Shown here in pieces: positions 13,955 to 25,900 of a DNA stretch of 64,000 nucleotides. Made by a program: the position numbers and the translations under genes. The stretch is taken from the NCBI GenBank assembly GCA_002633005.1, contig NMRA01000199.1, forward strand, positions 522,889-586,888. The letters are read 5' to 3'. Each line of letters opens with the position of its first letter. The stretch's first letter is position 1. The DNA is from Phoronis australis. Lineage: Eukaryota; Phoronida; Phoronidae. The notes beneath the pieces are model-generated. The model was not told the origin of the DNA, did no database searches, and saw only the letters and a program-made list of their open reading frames with translations.

Positions 13955-14035
13955 ATAGTCGCTCAGTGGTCTAAAGTTGTACACCAGTGGTCAGATTCTG
14001 AGGTTGAATCTCACCTAGTATCCTGATCAGATTCC
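13955..14035 (+). mobile_element. Decayed tRNA-like SINE head (tentative)
   Basis: Has a box-A-like segment (gctcagtggtctaaag) followed about 35 bp later by a box-B-like segment (ggttgaatctc), as in tRNA-derived SINEs. No tail or flanking duplication was found, so this is weak. Confidence 0.25.
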
Positions 14036-14372
14036 CACACTTCAACACCACAAGAATCCTCAGTTCAGATGTTAGGGTTTTGAACAAGGCAAGAGCACAA
14101 GTCAAAACTCTGGTACTGGATGGCAAGAGTAGGCTCTATTTCCAAATTATAAGTATTAAAGACATGCTGCTCTGAAAGTGTGCATTTCCCCCAAAAATAC
14201 CCCCCAAAGAGCAGGTTTTATTCAGTTCCCACAAAAGGTTTCAATTTTCAACACCAAAAATCTACAGAAGGGCATATAATAACACATTTCGTTTTTAGAA
14301 CTTTGGTTGAAAAAATAAATAATCTTTGACAACACGGCACCTCTTCATGTACTCTTTCAAGGTTGAAAAGAC

Positions 14373-14514
14373 GATAAAAGTGGAGTAAATGGGTCCCTCT
14401 TGAAAATGGCTGCCGAGAACCAATTTTCGCTGAATAACAGCAATGTCCGTTACTTGGTAAAAATTGGTTTCCAGTAACCATTTTGAAGAGGGGCCCATTT
14501 ACTCCACTTTTACC
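14373..14514. mobile_element. 142-bp MITE with 8-bp target duplication
   Basis: Ends are inverted repeats: left gataaaagtggagtaaatgg, right complement of ggtaaaagtggagtaaatgg. It is flanked by perfect copies of gaaaagac at 14365-14372 and 14515-14522. An 8-bp duplication is typical of hAT- and P-type transposases. There is no coding capacity, so it was mobilised in trans. The match of the arms suggests a fairly recent insertion. Confidence 0.88.
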
Positions 14515-15832
14515 GAAAAGACAGCATCTCCAAGAAGATCAACAGAAGAGAATTAACAAAGAACAAACAGGAGGGTATTTCCACCAGCAGCGCCCCCATC
14601 AAAAATTTAGTAGGGTAGCAGGCCTTTATCCAGGATTTCGAAAATATTGTGTCCAAAATGGGGTTCCCAATATTCCAGGGCGTCCATGATTCCAGCGCGT
14701 AACCCCCCACCCCCAGCAGTCCCCCCAAACACACAGATTTTTTTACAAAAAAAATGCATAGACCAAGGTTTTCACATCTTAGTTCACAAAACAGCCTTAT
14801 GCAGTGAGCATTTTTACTAAAAAGAACTGTGTAGACCAAGACTTTTACAATGCTATCAACCAAGTGTGAGCATAGCAACATTGTATATATTTTGTATATA
14901 CATTGTATATTTCTTCCTGCTTTAAAAAAGAGCCACCACTGCAAGTCTTCATAGGCTTCCTAGTAATCATTACAATGTGTGTGCCCAAACTTGAAAGGTT
15001 CCTATTGATAGTGGGCTTCCAAATGATACATTGGGCGTCCTTGCCAGGGCGTCCATATTAGTGCAAGGACATACGCTGCATAAAAGCCTGTTGGGCAGTT
15101 GGACACTGGTCTCTAGAAATGGAAGTACAGATCCCAAGACATAACATAGGAAAGCAGTTATGAGTCAAACCTGTCTACCACCTGAACAACAGTGTAATGA
15201 TAACACTTCGGCAGGTGATGATAACCCATCTGGAGAAAATCAGTCTTGCACCTGGTCAAAATCTGTGAGCGAATATGTCCCAATACCTTGCCTCACCTCT
15301 GACAAAAGACTATCAAAAATACAATCCTCTCTTTCATAGTGCAAGAGTAAGATCCAAGCCTACAGCAGCGACTTCAGGGTAAGGCAACGAAAATATTTTA
15401 ATATTATTGCTACATCTGAAAATTTTTCCATGAACAATTAAAACCAAGTATCAAACCTGAATTGTCCAAATAGCAAATCACAAACTACCGTAGTCGCAAT
15501 CAGTCTTTCTCAAGCATTTGAACGATCATGTATTGATTCTATGTCTATGATGAGAAGTCAAAGGCTCGTTATCCATGACACCCATGCAATATCAACACCA
15601 TTCATTTCTTTGTTTTCAATTTTCTAATCACTGCGTGTAGTTTCAATATGACGAGATTGGAGTCAATGAACAGCTGAACACACGCGGGATTTACACTCTC
15701 ATGGTAAACTCAGTGACAATGAAGGTGTAAGACAAAAATAGCACAGCAAATTCAGTCGACAGCAAGTGGCAAAAAATCACACAAATTCAACAGTGACTTG
15801 CATTAGAAAAGCACGCACGCTAATTAACAAAC

Positions 15833-15981
15833 CTATCGATGAATCCGTCGCCGTCTTGATCGCACGCTTGGAAAAGCCTTCTCAACCGTTCCTCGTCTCC
15901 AGTGCTGCTAGAATCACTGCTGTTGTCTGATTTCCGAACATCGGCATCCCCTTTCAAGGACGAAACATTCCTGTGTAGCAT
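15833..15981 (-). CDS. MCC: MCC (colorectal mutant cancer protein) orthologue, first coding exon
   Basis: The exon encodes 49 residues plus two bases of an Arg codon and stops at a donor (ag|gtttgt). After a variable Ser/Asp-rich start it reads SSSTGDEERLRRLFQACD, then the first EF-hand loop DQDGDGFID. This closely follows the N-terminus of the long isoform of vertebrate MCC as I remember it (a Ser-rich tract, an STGEEER-like segment, then RRLFQ and an EF-hand loop), and the exon ends at the equivalent place, just after the loop's Ile-x-Arg. In vertebrates MCC is a coiled-coil scaffold linked to Wnt/beta-catenin control, cell-cycle progression and cell polarity. The start is the first ATG in frame (15981); upstream in-frame sequence has no other ATG but remains open to 16059. 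The other exons are outside the window or were not found. Confidence 0.85.
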
Positions 15982-16476
15982 TTTGACATTTTTGTTCCGC
16001 TTAAAGCTAATTTTTCGACAAATAATCCACGGATCAGATATAAATCCACACCATAACAAGGCGACTTAGCATGAACTTTCAGGATGCACCAGCTAGACGC
16101 GCTGGTTGATAACCAAAAGATAGTAAAATTACACTTTTTTTAGGATAATATTAGAATTACAGCTCTTTTATTGAATTAATGCTTTCAAATTTATTTTCGT
16201 ATAAAAATTAACTGTACAATCTGTTTCAAACAAAACATTAAAGTAAAATATCTTTTGAGTTATCGACGCTGTAAGTCTTATCTATATAAGTTTTCAACAA
16301 ATCTAATTGGTGGAATTTTGTGATGTCACAGTTGGGGATTCCCTCGCGCGAAATGTAAATAAAGCAGTATGTTCCAGCCTTGGAATCGATTTTGTCATCA
16401 GATAAATTGAGTTTCCTGAATTACACCAAAACGCACATGCTTTTCTTAGCCCAAGTACAGTAGCGCAATTTCTTAC

Positions 16477-16618
16477 CGTACGACGAATGTGTCCATAAGA
16501 AATTCGGCCCGTTTCACGGAGTCTTGCATTTCATCAGTAGATTTGTACGGGAACCGCTGACGCGAGGCCATTTGTGTCCCTATCACGAACACTGATCCAA
16601 GTTCCTTTTTTTGTGGAG
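16477..16618 (-). other. Exon-like block upstream of MCC
   Basis: On the minus strand this 142-bp block is open throughout, is bounded by an acceptor (ttgcccag) and a strong donor (cg|gtaaga), and encodes ELGSVFVIGTQMASRQRF and further on VKRAEFLMDTFVVR. It ends in phase 2. If joined to a possible acceptor at about 16008 (aaattag), the frame runs straight into the MCC ATG region, which would extend MCC at its N-terminus. However that acceptor has no pyrimidine tract, and a related sequence at 61640-61770 suggests either a diverged exon copy or a dispersed element. Function unknown. Confidence 0.35.
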
Positions 16619-19600
16619 CTGGGCAATTAACGCATTTGAGAAGACTGAACAGCAGTATAACACTGACTGAATTAAACTGCAATGTTGTACAGTGAACCTA
16701 GTTATTTAACTATCAGGTTTTTGAAATTTAATTCCTTGTAACAAGGTCGGTTATTGAAGAAGAAACAAGTAAATTGGCCAAAACGATGTAATTGCATTGG
16801 GTTTGTTGACCAGTATTTCAATCGGCACAAACATGTTCACCTTCATTGTCGTAATTGGCATACGAGCTGTGACGCCACACAAAAGACTGCGTGAACACTC
16901 ATCGATAAACTATAAGGGTTTGTTGGCCAGTCGCCATGAGTTTAAGCTTCATTTGAAATACATACCAAGTTAGCTACATAATAGTTATACATTAGGTTTT
17001 TATTCGGTGACATTTAGTCTAGTTTCCATGTCTGCATCAACCAGTAACAAGGAAAGACTAGGTGAAATTGGAAGCCATCATGACTTTTATTTTTAGTTTT
17101 GCATGTTGCCTCTATTAGCATTATGGATAGCCGGACTCTGCCAAACATTTCTGCAATATGGTTCATGAAAGATGAGGTCAACCAGTTTATTTAAATCAGC
17201 TGATCACCAAAAGCATACTTTTCCAACCTTAACTGGCATAACTTGGGTCACAATCCAGGCTTTAGATAACAGACTGCTTAACCATGTCACTCAAGCAGAA
17301 TGCTTTGGCTTGTTTTGCAGTACAAACGTGCTTCTACTTTCATATCACATAAAGGTTATAAGAAAGGAACAATGTGCAATTTAAATCATTGAGCAACAAC
17401 TGAATAAATATTTGTTTCAGAAAAATTACAGAAACGAGAGTGAAATAAAAGACAATTTGAAATGTTGAAAAACGGACACAAATCACATTGTAACTTAGAA
17501 TAGTAAAAATCTGAGCAAATGGCTTTGTTTCGAGATATTCACCAGACTCTAATGCTATAGAGGCTGGATGCGAGACTAGCCAATTTGCTTGTACTATTGA
17601 CCACTAACTTAGGCTGGGCATGGATAAGCAATAAGAATTTGGATGTTGATCAAAATAACTGGTCATCACTAAACAGTACGTTGTTGTGATCATAACGGCT
17701 CTGATATTGGTGAAAGTGTGTGGCAAAAACAAATTATATAAATGTAAGGACTGAAGCGAGTTTCAACTATCCTTAGACAGCAGAATGCCGCTGATGTTGC
17801 AACAACACTTAGGAGCGATCATTAAACTCACTAGGGTATGATTCTCACACTCGGACATTTGTAAAACCTTGGTTTTCTAGCCTGTGAAAGGCAGTTCATG
17901 CGAACCACTTCATTGGACAACTGTGTAAGCATTTGGACACTTCCTCCTTTGCTTGATCATCGAATGGCAGTTAATTCCCACCAGGCCTCGTCCGCCATGT
18001 TTGCATCTCAAGCTATCGTAAGTTGCACTTAATTGGCCTTCAATGTTTGGCACTTACGCAGCCGGGAGTGATTTTCAAAAGCATATCGAGTAAATACAAA
18101 CTACTCCATCTACCTGTGGTCAGAAGCATGCAGAGGTTTGGTGATGCCCAGGGCGATTTTTTATTGGATGCCCCTCTCTCTACTCAAATCCATAGTACTA
18201 AGAAAAGTAAAAAAATGATGAAGCATTAAATAGAGAGGACGTCTCGAGAAGTTGAACCCGCCGGGCCCCTCTTTCTCCACACTACTACATGTGGTGACCT
18301 ACATTTTTGAAATTCAGTCATGATGCTTAGTGCAATCCCGTCACTGAACACTGACCAACCAATTAGGTTGACTTCATAAGCAAAACTTCCAACACAAGAA
18401 GCAGAGATCGTTTTCACTTCAAAGATTTTTATTAAACTTAACAACTGATCACATGGTGCTTTGGAAATAAACATTTGGCACAGTTCTATGCTGCTTGACA
18501 TTTTCCAAAAAAAGTACCTTGGATATCTCTTGCAGCCACATCAGGTTTCCCAGCTCGCAATCGCTGGATTTGTAAGTTCATTGAAGGATTGCTGAAACTT
18601 AACGATTTTGAAGCCAGCTAAGCTGTATTTTGAAAATAGGCTTCACTGACAAATGAGCACTGGGCATGCTGATTGCTGTAATAAACAATGTGCTTGCTTA
18701 GCATGTGACTCTCAAAAGCAAACCCCAGGCAGAACAAGTGAAACGAATACCTTGTCATTTCCACTTCATTAATGCCAAGTCATTGCTGTCACAGGGGACA
18801 AATAATTGAGGACTGTCAGGGAAAACAAGTGTGACTGAGCGGCAACTATTGATAGCATGAGACCTACAGCACAAAGACAGCAAAAATAAGTCATTTTGGC
18901 TGTCTTACAATGTCATTATACATGTATACGCGTTTAACAAAATATAATTTGTAGAAAAAGAAAAGGAATGGATAATCATCTCATGAGCTGGAATGGATAA
19001 AAACTTGCTATAAAAATATACATTTCAATAAAACACCACTGTACGGTACACAAATTGGAAGAGCATGGCCACAGTGCATTCACGCAGCACTGCTCATTGT
19101 CATGTCATGTCATGTCATTTTGTATGACTTCTCACCAGAGATACATTACAAGGAGCAGAGAACCAGTCAAACAAATGCAATAGGTTTACTTGAAGTGTTT
19201 TCAACACAACAGCGCACATAGAACAAAAATACAGCTCTACTGTCGGTATCGCTTGCTAGGCAGCTAATTCAAACATTTAATACAAGGACTGGCCATAGGG
19301 CACTCATTAAACTAAATGCGCCAAATAAATAAGTAAATAAACAATAAAACAATGAAGCAATTTCAAGATGTAAACATACCACGAGCTTACATATATTGTT
19401 TCAATCACAAGATGTCATAATAACAACATTGATTTTCAACAGCAATGCTGTTCTCATCATTAGCAAGCAAAGTGTTATGATAGTGAGCCAATAAACCTGA
19501 GAAACACACATAACTAGCTGGCTCAATTCAATGACTCATGCACAAAGTAGAAACTGTATACCTAAAGTTCTAAATAACGTCATGTCAGCTAAACCCCCAT

Positions 19601-19838
19601 TCTGTGCATAGTTTTAAACAACAAAGTTTGACATGCTCATATTATAGTAAATGGAATCACACAACTTTACTAATGATACATGTCTACCAACACAATGTCA
19701 AAACCGTTGCTTTTAAAATATGGAAACTGGCAGCAGACACACCTTACCTTCAAAATGCCATCCTCAATTCAATTTATTAGAAACTCAGAACTCACGGCTA
19801 GGTACAAATCGAAACACAGGACTAAGAAACAACCTCCA
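16619..19838. other. Intergenic stretch between MCC and the 3' end of LRR-A
   Basis: No exon with paired splice sites was found. It includes a (gtcat) microsatellite near 19099-19121. A 'tttatt' at about 19770, which reads aataaa on the minus strand 70 bp after the LRR-A stop codon, is a candidate polyadenylation signal for LRR-A. A short plus-strand frame near 17970-18020 ends in gtaagt but has no partner exon. Confidence 0.5.
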
Positions 19839-19983
19839 TCACCAGATACGGCCATCAGCGTATGCCGGGTGCAACAGTCTGTATTCATGACGCGCCTTTG
19901 ACGCGGCAGCACTCTCTAGAATGAGAGCACCATGTGCTTCCTGCTCCTGTTTACGCTGACGCAGTCGCACCTCCATGTCGCGT
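19839..19983 (-). CDS. LRR-A exon 18 (C-terminus)
   Basis: 145 nt, starts in phase 2 after acceptor ttttcag and ends at a TGA stop at 19839-19841. Encodes a charged helix (RDMEVRLRQRKQEQEAHG) and a tail ending ADGRIW. A minus-strand aataaa lies about 70 bp downstream. Confidence 0.85.
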
Positions 19984-22900
19984 CTGAAAACAAGAATGAG
20001 ATGAAGTCACCGCTTCAGATTTTGATGACCTGTGAATGTATGGTGTAGAGAATTCTTAACAGCTAAGAAGGATTGTAAAAAACAGGAAGTCACAGGCTTG
20101 AGGCTGCCAGGTCAGTGGACGATGCATAGCCTTCTCAACGACTGAAAGACATAGAAATGCGCAGATGTCACAAACTGAAGTAACATCACCCGATGAAAAT
20201 AATGGGTACTTACAGCTGTCTTGCTGCCTACGGTGAACTATTCCACCACTGAACAATCTCTAATTGTCATAACAACCATGGATTTGCAAACAACAATTAC
20301 GCTCTCTTCACATGCAGTACGGTTCACAGACATTTCGCTGAAAGGGCGATGCCTGGACTTCTAAGAAAGCTGCGGGATGTCTCCGTACTGCCGATCTATG
20401 ATCTGCATCCCTTGCCAGCTGACGGCCCCTTGACATCTTCCAGGTAGTGCCTCCTTGTTGCCCATTTGACGAAATGTTCGTGAACTGTACTGCATTCCAT
20501 GTACACAACTTCTTATTAAAATTTGGCAGCAGTTAGAAAACAACCGATTCAAAGGTTGGCCAATACAAAGCTCAGCATTCAATGTAAGGCTTCAAAACCT
20601 AAGCTTAGAACGTAATAGTCACCTACAGAGGTCCCGCATTTAGATAACCAGTTTTCTCCACTCAGTAACAAGTATCAAACTGGTTCTCAAAATCTGGGGC
20701 CTCAGTAAGTGACTGGTGCCGACTGGAAAACAAAGCAGGAGTAGTGCACTCACTTGACCCTGGCATCTGTGTCGGGATTAATCTCATCATCAATGGTGAC
20801 ACTCAACTTGGAGATGGTGAAACAGGAACCAAACAGTTTAGCCTAGAAATTGAAGAAACGTAAAGGACATGAGAAGGCTGGCAAACAATGATGACTACAG
20901 TACAATAAAAGTATTTAGTAAATCCTTTAACTGCAGTTGTTATTGTAATAGTATAACATACTATTGACCCACATACACCACCATTTGGTGCTGAAGACAT
21001 CTTCAGATGAGACATTGCAGGAGTGTTATGCACGTGATTCCAGCAAATACAAATGTCTTGCATTCTTCTGTCCACAAAAGTAAAGGACATGAGAAGGCTG
21101 GCAAACAATGATGACTACAGTACAATAAAAGTATTTAGTAAATCCTTTAACTGCAGTTGTTATTGTAATAGTATAGCATACTATTGACCCACATACACCA
21201 CCATTTGGTGCTGAAGACATCTTCAGATGAGACATTGCAGGAGTGTTATGCACGTGATTCCAGCAAATACATAATGTCTTGCATTTTTCTGTCCACAAAA
21301 CCAAGACACGCAAAATGCAGTTTAGTGGTTGTTTTAAATAAGAGCAAACTTATCCTGATTCAAGTGCTACTTTCAAGCTACTCACTTTTCATGCATCCAG
21401 TGAATTTCATCAATAATCATGACATTGACAACCGAAATTTTATCAGAAATAACCCGAAGGTTAACCATTCAGATTTTTAAAATAATACACAGTGTGGTTA
21501 CAATGTCAACTCGCTGAAAATGAAACACAGCTGAACTGAGCATCACTGGTCAACATGACTCATCAACCCTGCACAATTTATTAATCTATTACTTAGGCCA
21601 TATCATGTTTACAGTAAGGAGTGCTTACCTGTCCCGACTTGTAGAAGTCAACAGCTCTCTGACACGAGTCTTCATCTGACATTAGAACCCAGGCAATGCC
21701 ATTATTTTGTTTGGTGATGATATCCTGTGGCAGTAATAAATAAACCATATCATTAAGAAAAGTTTAAAACTTTTAAAAACATCAGCTTATATCCTAGCAT
21801 TAAAATACATAATAAATCATCAAAATCATTTAAAGGTTTTCATTTTTGAACCTTATTCAAATAGTATTCATAAATGCATTAGGAGGCATAGTGGCACAGT
21901 GGAATAAGTGTTTGCACCCTTTACCGAAGGTTGTAGGTTCGAGTCCCACTGGAAAACACCGCTAAACCCTTAAGTTAGATCTCTCAACCTTCTCCGTTCA
22001 GTTTTAACTATAAATCAATTAAGCATAAAAATGGTTCCAGGTGATCAGTGAAATGGGCCCCTCTGAACGGCCTGAGCATGTCTGATAAAACATATACCAG
22101 ACCACCTGGAATTACTTCTTTATTTATAAGTACCAATGATTCGAGTGCAGCGCAGAAATATTTAAATGGATAGCATCTGTAGTGTGATTCACTACCTATA
22201 GAAATGTTTACGATTTGACAGTGCTATTTATCATCAATACTGCAAGACACTTCCATTAATTACCGATCACATGCTTGCACTACGGTAATGATAGATTGAC
22301 AAGGTTGTTTTTGATCAAGACGGGTGTTCTCACACACTTTAAACTTCAACACATGTACAACGAGATTCTGATTTTTGAGTTAACAGGCCTAAGGAAAACA
22401 ATTTTGGTCATATGTCAAAAAAAACCCTTTGCTTTAGATCACTTGCAATTATAGACTTGGTCTCATCTTTTCCCTCACTCAAATTAGAAGGACATGATTT
22501 CTGGACTTGGAATGGACAGGTATTGCTTGAAACCAAGATTGACAAGTGTTCTTGCCACGTCGGGCCATTTCATGTGCCACGTATGGTCTCAAGAGTAAAC
22601 AAGTCACCAATTCTTTCCCAGCCCAGCTTGAGAAACACTTCTCATTTGAATAGGAAACAAACTGAGACAATTTGATAGGAGTAAGGGGTCTAAATCAAAG
22701 GTTTGTTTCTTTGATGTATAAATACAGGTTTATCGCAGCTTTTTGTTTCTTTGATGTATAAGTACAGGTTTATAGCAGCTTTTTGTTTTTTTGATGTATA
22801 AATACAGGTTTATAGCAGCTTTTTGTTTCTTTGATGTATAAATACTGGTTTATAGCAGCTTTAAGAACAAACAGTTTGCCAAGCAGACTATCACTCACCT

Positions 22901-25900
22901 TCATCAAGCACACTTCCTCCACATTACAGTCAACGTCCATCTCCAGCAGACCCTCCAGTTTGTTGATGGAGACACTGGATGGCAACCCAGTCATATAGAT
23001 GGCCTTCTGTCTGGCTGTGTCCAGCTGAAAGTGAGACCAGCACTACTGAAGGGGTCAGAGTTGATTCATAGTATAAGAAGGAAAGCACGGGATGCCATCA
23101 TAAATACTCATTGAGGTCAATCTGTTCGAATGTAATACAATACATTTAAAGACATAAGACGCTGTCAAAACGTATGACAATACATTAAAAGACAGTCAGA
23201 AAATTCTCCATGCAATATCAAAAGACAAACTGGCAAAATGTTTTAAAGGCAGATAAAAGTTGGACCAATTACCAACTCGACTTTCACAGTGCTATGCTCT
23301 CATCTGGTCACCGCACATGAGAAAACAAAAACTTACCTTAAGCCACGAGGGGGCATCTTTTTCAGATATGATTTCGTTCCATTCTGCTGATGTTAGGCGA
23401 CATGCTTCATTTACTGAAACAGGAAAAAAATTGACTGCATCAAATTTTCAAACACTAATTCACTAACTTAATCTACGCAAACCTCTTAATAACAGTTTTA
23501 TAATTCTTAGGCACCACAGAAAAGCCAGGTAACATTAAGTAAAGTAACACTGAAGAGAAATTTCTGGAGGGATGAACACACTCAGCAGGTCATTCTAATA
23601 GAGGAAAAATACAAAAACTAACCCAGGGACATGTCAGAGTTTTCAAGTGTTATTTCTTTACAAAACACTTGATTTCTACCAAAACAATAGAGCAGGTGAT
23701 ATGATACAAACTGCATCAGACATACGCACGCCGCTCAGCTGGGCCCATTGCACCTGAAACTATCTCCAAACCCAGCAATTGCTTTTGAAATGTTATCACA
23801 AACAAAGCTTACCATTCCTCCTGAGGTGGGCTCCCAGCTGCAGGGCTTCAGATAAGGACAGCCATGGCTTCCTCTCCAAACTGAAGTCTGTGATGAGGGC
23901 AGCACTGTCTAAGCGACTACCCAGGGGGCCTGTGAGTACATATGCAGTGTGGTAATACACATCAGGTTTCAATGCATCATAATAGACAGAAAAACTCCTT
24001 GAAATTGACAATGTAGACAAAAAACAGCACACAAATTGCAAACTGAAAACATCAGTTATGAAATAGATGACTAACCAACAAAATAGCAATCAGAAGAGTG
24101 CACACGAAAATGAAATTTACCATGAGTGTGTAATTACATATCAAATCAAAGAGAATTCATTCCAATATCAAAAGCTTCAGTTAAAAAATGCCAACAGCAT
24201 TTCAGGGGTGATTTCCATAGAAGCAAAAAACTTGCAAGATTAGCTACCGTGATCAGGTGCTTTGCTTGTAATGCATGGTGATATCTCACAAAGACTTGCG
24301 CGATCTTGCGTATTGGCAAGTTCTTTGCATCTACAGAAAGCACCCCAAACTAGAAAACTGGATGTAATAAAGGCATGAGAAACGACTTATCCCACTGCAG
24401 TCTCACAGTTAGTTATCGAACAAGGGAAGGTAAAGCCTGATCTGGCCCTATCCAACAGGTCAGTACTCACCAGGTACCCCTCCCAGTCCACTCAGGTTGA
24501 CCAGAAGGCCATCCGGTAGAAGTGGTAACGGCACTGGGTAGTGGTCGTCGCCACGTTGTAGCATGTTGTCCTCCAACTGGCTCACTTCATCCACGACAGT
24601 TGAATCAAAGCCTGTAGCAAAAAGCATAAAAATTCAATAACTAGAGGAAAAGGCTTGAGTCCTGCATGTACAGCACAAGCCAAAAGGCTTGAGTCCTAAA
24701 TGTACAGCACAAGCCAAAAGTATTCAGACAAAATGACTCGGAATTCCCCGTCATGACGGAGGATGGGACTCAAATTCCCCGTCAGAGTAGTCTCCCCTGA
24801 TGACCGTCAATGAAGAGGAATTAACAGGAAGTTGCTAAGGTGGATGAGTCATTCTGTAATTAGAGTTCGTGTCCCTAATAGTTATTACTAGCAATCTGCG
24901 CTGCAAACAGAATTAGCAGCCGCGACAGGAATACAGTATTTCGTCAGATTAATTTTGTCTTGAACTGTTCATTCCCAGATTTATAAAAGGACAAAATGAA
25001 AGCTGATTTTAACCAAAATAAGAACCAAAGGACACCCAGTCTTTCATAACACAACAACATACAACTTGAACGTACAATATTTCAAAATTCCAACATTAAT
25101 TCCCTGAAGTTAGGGAATGTGTCCTACCATGGGTGTACATTATATATCACGCATAGCAGTACAGAAAACTGTGTAGCCTGCAGTCATGGGTACTTGGATA
25201 TCTAAATATGTGCTACAAACCTAGAGTTTTGGCCAACTTGACAAACACCTCGTTCATATCTTCTTCATCAAGCTGTGCATCCTGATTGTTGAGTCCCAGT
25301 TTTTTCAGCGGGGGTCTTCCCAGGCACCCCACTAAGGCAATTAACCCCTCTTTGCCTGCAAAGAACATCAGGTAAAATTGCATTCAAATCATCAGTTAAA
25401 AATAACGGGTATCAGTCATGTCATTACAAAAACACAACTCTGATACATCTGTGACAGCCGGACAGTAGGGAAAACATGATGGTTGAACTGCTGCCCAGAC
25501 ATGTTGGTATCGTACATCGTTGTCGGAAAATTTTGAATATTTTAAATTATTTCAGTAAGTTGTTTACTTAATTCACAAGATCTACAGATTTAGAATTTTA
25601 AGGCAATGTTTCCATTATGAACTTGGAAGTCGATAACTAATTAAGGGTCAATGCATGAAGCAAAATTCAGTGCATCAACTACCCACCAATACAGTTGTAT
25701 GGAAGAAGCAATGTCTCTATGCTACTGGTGCACTTGTCGGTGTGGAAGACTTGACTAATGGCTTTAGCACCGTCACACCCTATCTGCAAAAGAGAACTAC
25801 TAACGGTGAAATAGATTATTCTGATGGTTTTGAACTGTGATTTGAGTTGAAAAGATCTTGAACTTGTAATTTACAACAATTTTAGATAAAGGTACATTAT

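Larger units (their letters stand above)
1..15832. other. Non-coding stretch, probably MCC intron 1
   Basis: I see no coding exon on either strand here; the open frames are short, lack paired splice sites and resemble no family I know. Because the first coding exon of MCC lies at the right edge on the minus strand and ends in a splice donor, this stretch is most simply read as part of its first intron, which is long in other animals too. It holds foldback transposons, two poly-G runs, copies of dispersed repeats and a decayed tRNA-like segment, listed separately. MCC exon 2 was looked for by its expected continuation after the first EF-hand loop and not found. Confidence 0.5.

Noticed and set aside
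14295-14498. 67- and 77-codon minus-strand frames
   Set aside because: They lie across the 142-bp MITE and its flanks and share no features with known proteins.
15982-16059. MCC starting further upstream in the same frame
   Set aside because: No ATG occurs there; the open frame could only start at a non-ATG codon, and the first ATG gives a protein that fits the family.
17965-18020. Possible short plus-strand first exon (ATGGCAGTTAATTCC... ending at gtaagt)
   Set aside because: Only about 19 codons, no partner exon or family resemblance.
21882-21960. Functional tRNA gene
   Set aside because: Boxes A and B are present but the acceptor and anticodon stems do not form, and the sequence continues into a SINE body.
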